Positions 39,746 to 50,780 of a stretch of 64,000 nucleotides of DNA are shown piece by piece. Both the position numbers and the translations under genes were made by a program. The notes beneath the pieces are model-generated. The model searched no databases. It worked only from the letters and a program-made list of their open reading frames with translations, and was not told where the DNA came from. The number at the start of each line of letters is the position of its first letter. Position 1 is the stretch's first letter. The DNA is from Lampris incognitus (Eukaryota; Chordata; Actinopteri; Lampriformes; Lampridae): NCBI RefSeq assembly GCF_029633865.1, contig NC_079223.1, forward strand, positions 35,691,134-35,755,133, given 5' to 3'.

Positions 39746-42535
39746 GAGAAGAATGGGAGTCTCACAGTCCCCATACCAGATTTGGAAGAGCACCTAAAGA
39801 GGACCTACTCTGATGTCCGGAGACATGAGCCAGTCACCATCCTGGATGACATGCCATCAATTCACCCACCTGACCACCATATGGACACAAGACCTCCCAC
39901 ATGGAGCGAGGTGGAGAGGACGGTAAAGCAGGCAAGATCGATGTCAACTCCTGGGCCCAATGGTATTCAGTACAGACTCTATAAGAACACTCCTGGAGTC
40001 CTGAAATACCTCTGGAAGCTGATGAAAGCGGCATGGCAGAAAAGAGTCATACCCAGGGCACGACGAAGAGCAGGAGGCATTCTGATCCCCAAGGAGAAGA
40101 ACTCTTCCTGCATCAGCCAGTTTCGCCAGATCAGCCTTCTAAATGTAGAGGGGAAGATCTTCTTTAGCGTGATTGCCCAAAGGCTCTCCACATTCCTGCA
40201 AAGAAACAACTTTGTCGATGCATCAGTGCAGAAGGCCGGGATTCATGGCTTCTCGGGATGTCTGGAGCATGCTAATATCATCTGGCACCAGATACAAGCT
40301 GCCAAGAAAGAACGGAGAGACCTGCACGTGGTTTTCTTAGACCTCGCCAATGCTTTTGGATCAGTTCCTCACAAGATCCTGTGGACGGCGTTTGATTTCT
40401 TCCATGTCCCCAAAAACATCACAGAGTTGGTCAAGACCTATTTTCAGGATCTCCAGTTCTGTGTCACAACAAAGAACGCCACCACCATTTGGCAACATCT
40501 GGAAATAGGCATCATGGCGGGCTGCACTATTTCCCCTCTGGCATTCACCATGGCAATGGAGCTTGTCATCCGTGTATCTCGATGGGTGGTGGGAGGCGAA
40601 AGGTCCAGGAATGGCCTGCGTCTTCCACCAATCCGGGCGTACATGGATGACTTGACCACCATAGCAACAACAAAACCAGGCGCCTGCTGCAGAAACTCCA
40701 GGAAAACATCAAGTGGGCACGAATGGAGGTTAAACCAAGTAAATCTCGCAGCATCTCCATTGTTAAAGGCCAGCTAACAGATGAACGGTTCTGCATCAGT
40801 GATCAACCAATCCCCACAGTCCGGGAGAAACCCATCAAGAGCCTCGGACAGTGGTACAATGCAGACCTCAAAGACACCCAGCAACTGGAGCAACTTCGTC
40901 AGGATACAATCAGTGGCCTCAGGCAAATCAACAACGCTGCACTGACCGGGAGGTTTAAGCTCTGGTGCTTTCAGTTTGGGCTGCTACCCCGACTCATGTG
41001 GCCAATAACCATGTACAATGTCTCACTATCTCATGCCAACCGCTTGGAGAGGCTAGTGAACTCGCAGGTGAGGAAGTGGCTCGGACTGCCAAAGTGTCTC
41101 AGCAGTGTTGGACTCTACGGCAATGAAGCCATCGCACTGCCAATTTCCAGCCTGGTTGAGGAATTCAAATGTGCCAAAGTGAGGCTGGTCATGTCCCTCA
41201 CAGAATCCCGAGACCCGGTAGTGAGAGGAGTTGCTCCAACCCTAGCAACAGGGAAGAAATTGACCCCAGCTGCAGTTGTACTGGAGGCGAAATCTGCCCT
41301 CCGCCACCGAGACGTAGTAGGCCATGTTCAACAAGGCAGAGGCGGCCTTGGCCTGGGAATAAAAACACCTACCTGGCAAAAGACGACTACTACTGAACGG
41401 CGAACTATGGTGGTTGAGGAGGTTCGCCGACAGGAGGAAGCAGCCAGATGTTCTAAAGCCACAGCACAAGCCAAACAGGGCCGCTGGATGAGGTGGGATG
41501 GTCTTGAAAAGAGGAAACTCACATGGAGTGAGCTCTGGAGCATGGAATCGAACAGGCTGAGTTTCATCATCAAAGCCACATATGATGTCCTGCCCTCTCC
41601 CACAAATCTAAATCTCTGGTTTGGAGAGAATCCATCTTGCTCCCTGTGTACAGACCCAGCAACCCTCAAGCACATCTTGGTTGGCTGCAAGACCAGCCTT
41701 ACCCAAGGCAGATACACCTGGCGACACAATCAGGTGCTTGGTAGCTGAACTCGAGCGCACGAGGGTTTCCATCAATGCCCAACCCTTCAACAACCAGGAA
41801 GGGCCCCGGCGTTTTCCAGCTTTCGTTCGGGAGGGGGATAAACTGAAGGCCAACCCTTCACTTCCCAACTTAGGCTCGATAAACTCAGCCAGGGATTGGG
41901 AAATGCGAGTGGACTTAGGCCAGAAGCTCATCTTCCCGACAGAGATCGCAACAACCACCTTGCGACCAGACCTCGTCCTCTGGTCCAATTCTTGCCAGCT
42001 CGCTTACATCATTGAGCTGGCAGTCCCCTGGGAGGATGCAGTCGATTAAACGTACAAGCGTAAGAAGCTGCGGTACGCCAACCTAGCAGCCGAAGCAGAG
42101 GACAGAGGCTGGAAGGTGAAGGTGCGCCCTGTGGAGGTGGGTTGTAGGGGCTTTGTTGCCAGCTCCACAGCAAAACTCCTGAGGGAACTAAGAGCCAGGG
42201 GGCAGGCCCACAGGAGAGTGCTCAAAGAGCTAGCCAACACTGCTGAGAGGACTAGCCTCTGGATCAAAAGGAGAGACGCCGTCTGGGCTGCTAGGGTGAA
42301 CAGCTAACCACAGGTCACACACACAGAACCAATCAACCTGTGGTGGGCCTGCCTCAGGGGAGGGTGTCTTGTGATAAAAGGCCGAAACACCCTGTGATGC
42401 TGAGGTACACAACTGATGATGTGTCCTGGTGGTGGCAATGTCACCTTGGCAGACATCTCCAGTTTAATTCCCACCGAAACTGTTGCAGTGCAAACACTAG
42501 GGATTTTAACAACCAGTCCTTCTTTTTTTAAATCT
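39746..42535 (+). mobile_element. Restriction-like-endonuclease LINE (R2/HERO/NeSL-like), 5'-truncated
   Basis: A plus-strand RT is followed by a C-terminal domain with a zinc-knuckle-like CSLCTDPATLKHILVGC and a PD..(E)L-type endonuclease core, LRPDLVLWS...YIIELAVPWED. This combination marks the early-branching non-LTR group that lacks an AP endonuclease. The 3' UTR runs to about 42535. The 5' part (N-terminal zinc fingers) is not present. Confidence 0.75.
39782..42307 (+). pseudogene. RT plus restriction-like endonuclease ORF, broken
   Basis: Segment 1 (39782-40690) has RT motifs: PGPNGIQYRLYKNTPGVLKY, RQISLLNVEGKIF, VVFLDLANAFGSVPH, GIMAGCTISPLAF and AYMDDLTTIA (the YxDD box reads YMDD). 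The frame then shifts to segment 2 (about 40690-41740; thumb and knuckle, KWLGLPKCLSSVGLYGNEAI, CSLCTDP...H...GC). It shifts again near 41740 to segment 3 (to 42049; endonuclease PDLVLWS and ELAVPWED). An in-frame stop at 42047 interrupts it, and the frame then stays open through KVRPVEVGCRGFVASS to a stop at 42305. Two shifts and one stop make it inactive. Confidence 0.78.
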
Positions 42536-42544
42536 TGAAGTGTT

Positions 42545-42860
42545 AAGCATTTTGCATTATCTTAGAGGGACCATTCAAGTTGGACGGTTTGGAGACAAAG
42601 CAAGAGAGGCAAGATTGAGATGGCTTGGACATGTGTGGATGAGAGATGCTGGATATTGTAAGAAGGATGCTGAATATTGAGCTGCCAGGGATGAGGAAAA
42701 GAGAAAGGCCAAAGGGGAGGTTTATGGATGTGGTGAGGGAAGACATGCAGGTGGCTGGTGTGACAGAGGAAGACGCAGAAGACAGGAAGAAATGGAAACG
42801 GATGATCCGCTGTGGCAACCCCTAACGGGAGCAGCCGAAAGTAGTAGTAGTAGTAGTGAA
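42545..42860 (+). mobile_element. LINE 3' end with TAG-repeat tail
   Basis: Contains gcaagattgagatggcttgg, gaggtttatggatgtggtga and cgctgtggcaacccctaacg, ending in agtagtagtagtagtag. This is a common fish LINE C-terminal/3' UTR tail. It is a short fragment lying between the endonuclease LINE and the L1-like LINE. Confidence 0.6.
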
Positions 42861-45190
42861 CGAATGGCTCTAGTAATGATGATGCCCAAATATTTAAATC
42901 CTGAGTTACACAGTTCGAAAGGGATTGACGACATTGGTAAATCTGCCGCCAATTGGTTGATAGGGAAACATAAGCTTTTTTGGATATTTAATTTATAACC
43001 CGAGAGCACACCAAAAGATTCCAAGACCGAAAGAAGATGAGAGATACTAGACAAAGGGTCACGCACAAAAAAAGCAGGTCATCAGCATATAGCAAGACTT
43101 TATGTTCTGTACCCCACCTCCGGATGCCCTTAAGCCCACTCTCTGCCTTTAGAGCAATTGATAGTGGCTCGATAGCAATCGCAAACAAGAGCAGTTACAA
43201 TGGACATGCCTGGCGCATCCCACGGAAGGGGGGGGGGGTCAGAGCGGGTGTTTGTACACACCAATGCATGAGGGGAAGAGTAAAGTAACTGAACCATGAA
43301 ACAAGGACTTCACTAAAATCGAATTGTCATAGCGTAGCAAACAAATAGGCCCACTCCACCCTGTAGAAGGCTTTCTCAGCATCAAGACATATGATCACCT
43401 CTGGTTCAGTAGAGGGTGGAGTGTGAATGATGCTGAAATGTCTTTGTACGTTTGTGAAAGAGTGCCTCCCCTTTATGAATCCTGTCTGATCTTCTGAAAT
43501 GACTGAGGGCATAACATATTCTAATCACCGAGCAAAGACTTCGGCTAGTATTTTCACATCCACAGATAAAAGTGAGATTGGACGATACAACACACAGTTC
43601 AACGGATCCTTGCCTTTCTTAAAAATCAAAAGAGATAGAGGACTGTGTAAGGGTAGGTGGCAGTGAGCCCTGGTGGTGAGACTAATTAAACATTTCAAGT
43701 AATAATGGGGCTAACTGATCTGAAAACTTTTTTATAAAATCCACTGGGTACCCATCAGGGCCTGGGGACTTGCCGCTATGCATTGACTTAATTGCTTCTT
43801 TGATTTCACAAAGCGTTAAGGGGGTATCAAGCATTTGGCAATCACTGGTAGAAATCTTGGGCATGTTCAAATTCTCAAAAAAGTAAAGCAGTTGAGCTTC
43901 ATCCTTGGTAGATTCTGATGTGTAAAGCTGGGAATAGAATGTTTTAAGGATATTGTTAATCTCACCCAGGTCAGAAGTAAGGGAGCCTGAATCATCTCTA
44001 ATCTGGGTGATTTGATTTGATGCCATCTTGGCCTTCAGTTGGTGGGCCAATAAGCAACCAGACTTGTCTCCATGTTCATACATGGTCCCCCAAGAGCGCA
44101 CTAAGAGACTTTCTGCCTCTCGTTAGGAGAAGATCGAGCTCCGTTCTGAGTCCCATCCTTTCTTTATATAGATTGGGTGATTGATTAGTTGTGAGCTAGT
44201 TGTCTATGTTGGTAATAGACTCTTCTAGTTCCTTTTGGTGTACTCTACGAAGTTTACTGGCATGAGATATATGTGAAATAATTTTACTCCTAATAAAGGC
44301 TTTGAGGGTTTCCCATATCAGAGGTGTGGGACTCTCTTCATTTTTATTTGTCTCACAAAAGAATTTAATTGACTCAGAGATGTAATGTAAATCAGCTAAC
44401 AAAAGAGGGTCAAAACGCCAAAATCTAAATCCCTTGGGCTTAGGTCCAAGTGAAGGTCTAGAATCACAGTAGAATGGTCTGATAGTTATTGGTGAATATT
44501 GGGTGACTACATTAGATGGGATGAGTGTTTTATCCACGATGTAATAATCTATACGAGAGAATGAACGATGTGCATGGGAGAAAAATGAATATTTTCTAGT
44601 AGAGAGGTTTAGAACTCTCTATGGGTCGACATAACCATATTGGTCCATAAAAGCAGAGAGAGTCTGAGACATTTTTGAGGATGCAATATGTCTTGGGCTG
44701 GATCTGTCAAGTGTTGGGTCTATAACACAATTCATCTCTCCCCCAAATATCAATAAGTGTGAATTTAAATTTAGGATAGAGGACAACAGCAATTCATAAA
44801 GTTATCGTCATCCCAGTTGGGGGCATAAATGGATGCTAAAACGACTGGTTTTTGATAAAGCACACCAGAGGCAATGACATACCGGCCATTTATGTCGGTG
44901 ATGACGGTGTTAGGAGTAAAATGTACATTTTTTCTAATTAGTATGGCTGTACCCCTCGTTTTCAGATTAAATTTGGAATGGAGTACCTGTCCAAGCCAAG
45001 GCCTGCTTAGTTTATGCTGGTCAGCGTTACATAAATGTGTCTCCTGAATAAAAATTATGTCCATGTCTAGACTTTTGATATGTGCAAAAATCTTTGCACG
45101 TTTCACAGGTGCATTCAACCCACCAGTGTTTAGCGAGATGATTCTCACTGCCCGTCCGCCACCAGTCCCCATGCCAGCCACACTAGCCAT
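42861..45190 (-). mobile_element. L1/Tx1-like LINE ORF2, broken
   Basis: The minus strand from 45190 encodes an AP endonuclease start: IISLNTGGLNAPVKRAKIF, IIFIQETHLC and ASIYAPNWDDDNF. The middle region follows at 44537-44196, then the RT: SIKSMHSGKSPGPDGYPVDF-type motif at 43760, DQTGFIKGRHSFTNVQ and VIICLDAEKAFYRVEW at 43480-43340, and KVLLYADDLLFLC at 43100. It is broken into at least five frames by shifts and stops. The 3' end is missing and replaced by the TAG-tailed fragment. Confidence 0.82.
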
Positions 45191-46059
45191 GACATTGCAT
45201 TTAGGAATGTCAGGTCGGACCTAGAATGCAAGCAACGAGTAGAGGAAATACAACACATGGAAACAACACAATATAATGTACACGAGTTCGATGAAAAATA
45301 ACTCCCATTTAAAGAGTACACAAACAAAGAGGTCTTCCTACCCACCCTAACCCGGCTCTCCCTCTCTGTTTTATCCCTCCCAACCCAACCCAGACTTGTA
45401 GCCCTGTGAGATCTAACCCACCCCTGTTGTGCCCCCCTCACCTCCCTGTCCCTTTGCTTCCCATAATACAAACCTTCTCTGCCAAACGAATTGATACAAG
45501 CTTTCCTTTCTTTATCATCCTTCCCTCTCAAGACGTCTCGGCACCCCCATCCCTTTACAAAAACCCCTATATTAATAAATGTAAACAGTTGTGAACAGTT
45601 ATGTTATATATGTGAACAATAACTTCGCAAATCCGTGGAAAGAAAATTGTAATTATTTAAAAGGATAACAAAGTGCCTCGGGAACACAACTTGGGCTTAC
45701 CCGTGGTAAAAGAAATCATTGGAAAACATTACCAGTGGTGTAGACGTACCAGGGGGCTCGATCAGTACTAAAATATAGCTCTATTAGAAATAGGACACAG
45801 CAGGACAAGACAAGAAAGAAAACTAAATAAAAGTAAAATAAGAACAAACATCATCTTTGTATATTGCTATGCATTAATGACACGGAAATATAGGGTCGCA
45901 CTGCGGCATATATTAATTATACATTCAAAAGCAAGAGTATGATATAAATAAATAAAAAATTATATATAGACATATATGCATACATACACACATACATATG
46001 CATATTTAAATACATACATACGCACACAGTTTTGTTAAAAGAAACACTCAACGGTAGGG
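45191..46059. other. Flank between L1-like LINE and Gypsy element
   Basis: This may be the 5' UTR of the minus-strand LINE. AT-rich with short ATAC-type runs near 45960-46020. No frame with recognisable motifs. Confidence 0.4.
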
Positions 46060-46064
46060 ATAGT

Positions 46065-46264
46065 TGTTATGTATGCACACATCGACAGTGCTGCATTTGA
46101 TTTGGTGCTGTTCTATTGTGCTGGGATCGATTGGTGATGCCTGCGGGCTCTGGGTTGTTTGATCGGGTCTGCCTTTGATGCTGTGTCAGTCTAAATAAAG
46201 AATGCCACGGAGAGGTTGTGTCGAGCGACAGCGCTGTGTCCTGACGTGATTTCTAAATACAATA
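46065..46264 (+). repeat. Left LTR of Gypsy element
   Basis: Starts tgttatgtatgcacac and ends ctaaatacaata. A possible polyadenylation signal, aataaa, occurs at about 46194. Identical by eye to 50327-50526. Confidence 0.93.
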
Positions 46265-46276
46265 TTGGCGACGAGG

Positions 46277-48865
46277 ATGGCTGATATCTCCCTCCCACCA
46301 CCTGCCCCCTTCCTGGCATTACCTGGCGAGCCTCCGGTACCATGGACTCGCTGGCTACATAGTTTTGAAAATTACATCATCGCCTCAGGGCTCGACGACG
46401 TGAGCCAGGCGAGGAAGACGGCTCTGTTGCTACACTGCTTGGGAGCAGAGGGTCATCGTGTGCTCGGGTCTCTGGGGAACGTCACAAGCTTTGCCGAAGC
46501 TGTGGGACTTATGAGCACCCATTTCGCTGCTCCACAGAGTGCCCTCCTTCGGCGATTTATATTCCATCAGCGACACCAACTGCCTGGTGAGTCTGTGCGG
46601 CAGTACGTAGCTAATTTGCGAGGGCTAGCTAGCTCATGCAAGTTTGGCGCGCTTCAGGACGAGATGGTTCGCGACCAGCTAATCGAACACACCAACAACG
46701 CAAAGGTGCGTGAGACTCTCCTGCTGGAAAAAGATGATCTGCTGCTGTCCAGAGCAATTACCATCGCACTACAGGTTGAGGGAGCAGCTGAGTGTGCTGC
46801 TATGCTAAATACACAGCAAGTGGCCACCTCCAGTCAAGCTGCCAACGACTCCTCCCTCTACTCACGGCTGCCCCTCGGGACGCAACCCAACCAGAGCGAG
46901 GCGGGCGCCGACTCCACTGGGGACGTCTTGCAACTGCAACGACGGCGTTCTCGGCCCCGCCCTCAACAGTCCTGTGGTAACTGTGGGTCTCGGTCTCATG
47001 TTTCAAGGGCTCAGAACTGCCCTGCCCGTGGCCAGACATGGCGTAGCTGCGGTAAGCACAATCACTTTGCCAACGTCTGTCGATCTTCCCCGGCTGGGTC
47101 AGAGGGCCACACCCCCCAGTCTTCAACCGCCGTCATTCACAAGGTGAGCTCTGGGCCAGTGTCATTCAAATCATGCACAGTCAACATTAATGATGTGTGC
47201 ATCCCCCTGCTGTTGGACACCGGTGCAAGTGTGTCTCTCCTGAATGTTGATACCTACAGTCAATCTTTCGGTTCACTGCCACTGTCCGCACCCTCAGCTG
47301 TCCTCTGTGGGTATGGTGACTCCAAAATCGATCTGGTTGGCTCTCTCCAACTGACTGTCCGCTATGGAACCAAGCTGGTGCCCAATGCAGTTTTTCATGT
47401 GGCACGCCGTGGGGCCAACCTGATGGGCCTTGACCTGTTCTCCGCTCTGGGGTTCTCCCTCTTAGACACAAGGGGGGCAGCAATCCTGACTGTCGCCACA
47501 CCTTGGCAGCAGAAGTGGCCATCGCTGTTTATGGGGCTGGGCTGCCTCTCCGCCTTCACCCATCAACCTCTCCTCAACCCTGCTGTGAAATCTGTCATCC
47601 AACCACTGCGCCGCATCCCGTTGGCTCTCCGTGATGGGGTCTCCGCCGAGCTGCAACAACTGCTGGAAGCTGGCATCATTGAACCGGTGGACGCGTCACC
47701 TTGGGTCTCAAACCTCGTGGTGGCTAAGAAGAAGTCGGGGGGCCTGCGTGTCTGCGTCGATCTATGTGCAGTAAATAAGGCAGTGGTCCCTGATAAGTAT
47801 CCACTGCCCACCTCAGAAGAACTCACTGCTCAGTTCTATGGCTCTGAGGTGTTCTCCAAGCTTAACCTCAGACAGGGGTACTTACAGGTGCCCCTCCACC
47901 CCAGCAGCCGAAACCTCACAGCCTTTGTGACACATGCAGGAGTGTTTCGCTACACCAGGATGCCTTTCGGTCTCAGCTCCGCCCCTAGCTGCTTCCAGAA
48001 AATCATGGTCTCCGTGCTGGCTGGCATGCTGGGCGTGGCCATTTATCTGGACGATATAGTGGTACACGGGCCCACCAGTGAAATCCACGACAAGCGCCTT
48101 AACATGGTCTTCGCAGCCCTGTCCAAGCACAAGCTAACTCTCAATGCTGAGAAATGTGTCCTCTCTGTGCCAGCCATCGACTTCGTGGGGTTCCGGCTGT
48201 CAGCGAGCGGTGTAACTCCTCTACAATCCAACGTGGACGCCATTCAGGCCATCCCTGAGCCCAGGTCGGCCGCCCAGGTCGCCTCCTTCCTGGGTATGAC
48301 AAGTTACTACCTGAGGTTTCTTCCCGAGTACTCTGCGACCACAGCCCCCCTGCGCCAGCTGCTGCGTAAGGACGAGCCATGGGTGTGGTCAAAGCCATGC
48401 AGTGACGCTGTGCGTGATCTCAAGACTCAGCTGACTTCACCACCAGTGTTGGCTCACTTCGACATCTCCAGCTCCACCTTTGTGACCTGTGACGCATCAG
48501 CCACAGCGATAGGGGCCGTGCTGTCTCAAACCCAGAACGGTGTGGAGAAGCCCATTGCCTTCGCCTCCCGTGCCCTCAACCTGATCGAGCAGCGGTACTC
48601 CGTGGGTGAGCGTGAGGCGTTAGCCTGTATCTGGGCTTGTGAAAGGTGGCACCTCTACCTCTATGGCCGCTCCTTCACCCTCAGGACAGATCACCAGGCT
48701 CTGACAGCGCTGCTGTCCACATCTGGGACAGGCCACAAACCCCTGAGGCTGCACCGCTGGTCTGACCGCCTCCGCCAGTACAACTTCAGCCTGCAGTTCA
48801 CCCCAGGCAGAGACAATGTTGTCGCCGACCTGCTCTCTCGCTCTGTCTCCACCCCAGCTGTGTGA
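46277..48865 (+). CDS. Gypsy gag-protease-RT-RNase H polyprotein, single frame
   Basis: The ATG at 46277 is 12 bases after the LTR, and 862 codons run to TGA at 48863-48865. Gag has a zinc-knuckle pair near 46975-47085: CGNCGSRSHVSRAQNC is complete, but the second (WRSCGKHNHFANVC) has Trp where the first Cys should be. Protease follows with LLLDTGASVSLLN (about 47211). RT has RVCVDLCAVNK, RMPFGLSSAP and the YLDD box (about 48043). RNase H has VTCDASATAIGAVLS and LRTDHQALTAL. The frame ends at ADLLSRSVST, just before the integrase linker, where the reading continues in another frame. Confidence 0.9.
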   Translation: MADISLPPPAPFLALPGEPPVPWTRWLHSFENYIIASGLDDVSQARKTALLLHCLGAEGHRVLGSLGNVTSFAEAVGLMSTHFAAPQSALLRRFIFHQRHQLPGESVRQYVANLRGLASSCKFGALQDEMVRDQLIEHTNNAKVRETLLLEKDDLLLSRAITIALQVEGAAECAAMLNTQQVATSSQAANDSSLYSRLPLGTQPNQSEAGADSTGDVLQLQRRRSRPRPQQSCGNCGSRSHVSRAQNCPARGQTWRSCGKHNHFANVCRSSPAGSEGHTPQSSTAVIHKVSSGPVSFKSCTVNINDVCIPLLLDTGASVSLLNVDTYSQSFGSLPLSAPSAVLCGYGDSKIDLVGSLQLTVRYGTKLVPNAVFHVARRGANLMGLDLFSALGFSLLDTRGAAILTVATPWQQKWPSLFMGLGCLSAFTHQPLLNPAVKSVIQPLRRIPLALRDGVSAELQQLLEAGIIEPVDASPWVSNLVVAKKKSGGLRVCVDLCAVNKAVVPDKYPLPTSEELTAQFYGSEVFSKLNLRQGYLQVPLHPSSRNLTAFVTHAGVFRYTRMPFGLSSAPSCFQKIMVSVLAGMLGVAIYLDDIVVHGPTSEIHDKRLNMVFAALSKHKLTLNAEKCVLSVPAIDFVGFRLSASGVTPLQSNVDAIQAIPEPRSAAQVASFLGMTSYYLRFLPEYSATTAPLRQLLRKDEPWVWSKPCSDAVRDLKTQLTSPPVLAHFDISSSTFVTCDASATAIGAVLSQTQNGVEKPIAFASRALNLIEQRYSVGEREALACIWACERWHLYLYGRSFTLRTDHQALTALLSTSGTGHKPLRLHRWSDRLRQYNFSLQFTPGRDNVVADLLSRSVSTPAV

Positions 48866-50301
48866 CTGTGTGGAAAAGGACATTGTCCAAATGCTACACA
48901 CACCCCTCCAGGCCACTGTCTCTCTGCAGGAGCTGAGGGCAGCCTCCGAACAGGACCCTGTCCTCTCCCAGCTCCGCACCTACATCCAGAACGGCTGGCC
49001 TCACAAGGTCCCAGAGGAGCTGGCTGCGTTCGCCCGAGTCAGACAGGAGCTCTCCTGCTGGAACGACACCTGCGTGGCACGTGGGTTTTGCACAGTGGTC
49101 CCAGCTGCTCTCCGTGCACGTGTTTTGAATACGGCGCATGAAGGCCACCTGGGCATTGTGAAACTGAAACAGCGCTGCCGAGACCTGGTGTGGTGGCCGG
49201 GGATAGACAGAGATATTGAGGCTCTGGTGAAGGACTGTTCTGCCCGCCTTGTGAGTGGCAAGACTGGCCACCAGGCTCCCCCACCCCTGCAACCTCTCGC
49301 CTGGCCCTCTCAGCCCTGGGAACACCTGCAGTTGGACATTTGTGGTGAGATCCATGGAATTCCCCACCACCAACGCTTCATGGTGGTCGCCTACGATCTA
49401 CACTCAAAATGGCCTGAACTCACCACTTCCGGCACTGACCTCACAGATCATCATCGACTTCCTGGACTCTCTTTTCTCTCGCTGGGGCCTCCCAAAGGCC
49501 ATCACCACTGACAACGGCCCTCAGCTGGTCTCTGCTGAGTTCACTGCTTATCTCGAAAGCAAGGGCATCCGTCATATACGCACTGCGTACTACCACCCCC
49601 AGGCCAATGGCGGCGTTGAACGTTTTCACCAGTCACTGAAGAACGGCCTCAGAGCACACATGGCCCAAGGGTGCTCTTTCACGCAGGCCATCCGTAACAC
49701 TCTGCTGCACTATCGGGCCACACAGCACTCGACCACAGGCGTCTCCCCAGCCTCTCTCATGCTAGGCCGGGAACTGTGCATGCCCCTTGACAGGCTCCGC
49801 CCCTCCACACCTCAGGCACCTCCCTCTGGGGTCAGAGCCTCAGTCACTCGTCAGCAGACGCGGATGAAGCAACGGTTTGACCAGTCAAAACGAACCAGGG
49901 TGCCAGACATCAATGTGTCAGACTGGGTCAGGGTCCGCAGGCCCCACAGGGACAATAAAATGGCTTCATACTGGTCCTCTCCTCTCCAAGTCACCCGTCA
50001 GCTGGGCCCAGCCACTTACCTCTTCAGCGATGGCACTCGGTGGCACTCCAGTCGTCTACGGAAGGTGTCAGCTCCGCCACACACAGCTGGTGACACAACC
50101 ATAGCCATTCCCTCAGCATGGCGAGACGCCCCGGGGCTTCATGCAGCTCCTACACGGGCCCCAGACATTTCTGGGCCTCAGCTTCCCCTGCCATCTCCCT
50201 CCCCACCTCGGCCTGCCCAGCCTCAGGCCGCCCCGCGACCTGTTCGCACACGTTTACGCCCTGGCCACCTAGAGGACTTTGTGTCAACCTTTCATGTTTG
50301 A
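48866..50301 (+). pseudogene. Gypsy integrase region, split by a frameshift
   Basis: Continuing pol in the +1 frame from about 48850: the zinc-binding region has HEGHLGIVKLKQRC...LVWWPGIDRDIE and KDCSAR, where the last Cys of the HHCC set reads Arg. The catalytic core starts with LQLDICGEIHG (Asp near 49337). The frame shifts near 49430, then continues through AITTDNGPQLVS (Asp near 49507) and HPQANGGVERFHQS (Glu near 49616) to a stop at 50299. The tail is Pro-rich, ending GHLEDFVSTFHV, with no chromodomain seen. Two shifts and the Cys change suggest that this copy cannot make a working integrase. Confidence 0.87.
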
Positions 50302-50326
50302 AATCCTGCCGGGGGGGGGGGGGGAA

Positions 50327-50526
50327 TGTTATGTATGCACACATCGACAGTGCTGCATTTGATTTGGTGCTGTTCTATTGTGCTGGGATCGATTGGTGAT
50401 GCCTGCGGGCTCTGGGTTGTTTGATCGGGTCTGCCTTTGATGCTGTGTCAGTCTAAATAAAGAATGCCACGGAGAGGTTGTGTCGAGCGACAGCGCTGTG
50501 TCCTGACGTGATTTCTAAATACAATA
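50327..50526 (+). repeat. Right LTR of Gypsy element
   Basis: 200 bp, the same as the left LTR in every base that I compared. The atagt duplication follows at 50527-50531. Confidence 0.93.
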
Positions 50527-50647
50527 ATAGTGCTCAACAAATAAGGAGCAAAATAATCCAGTTAGTCAAGTAAATTCTCTATGAGACAATACAAGCCTGT
50601 TTCATGCTATGAGCAGTCATCAGCTGGTTGCTTATAACGATCATGAA

Positions 50648-50780
50648 TGAGTAGACTCGCTAGCCCCTGGCTAACGGGTCAGACCCTTTAGTCGACTGGT
50701 TAACGTAGTCGCCCAGTGCGGGAGATCCGGGTTCGCATCCCGGCTGCGGCGGTTCCCGGGTGCCCCCTGAATTCTCTACA
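50648..50780 (+). mobile_element. SINE B fragment
   Basis: Contains gtagactcgctagcccctgg, gtcgactggttaacgtagtc (A-box-like) and gggttcgcatcccggctgcg (B-box). This matches the 15.6-16.6 kb copies. It is a SINE head and not a tRNA gene, since no complete cloverleaf is apparent. Confidence 0.75.

Larger units (their letters stand above)
46065..50526 (+). mobile_element. Full-length Ty3/Gypsy LTR retrotransposon with identical LTRs
   Basis: The 200-bp LTRs at 46065-46264 and 50327-50526 show no difference by eye. A 5-bp duplication, atagt, flanks the element (46060-46064 and 50527-50531). A primer-binding-like tggcgacgagg follows the left LTR at 46266, and a purine tract (G run then aa) at 50311-50326 precedes the right LTR. 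Domain order is gag, protease, RT, RNase H, integrase, as in Gypsy/Metaviridae. It resembles mag/K02A2.6-like elements. Pol is broken by two frameshifts despite the young LTRs. Confidence 0.92.

Noticed and set aside
46265..46276. TTG at 46265 as start of the Gypsy polyprotein
   Set aside because: Eukaryotic initiation at TTG is unlikely and the triplets overlap the primer-binding region; the ATG at 46277 is preferred.
50690..50760. tRNA-like sequence with A- and B-box
   Set aside because: It is embedded in a dispersed SINE B and no full cloverleaf can be drawn; the same holds for heads at 16230-16300 and 53204-53250.
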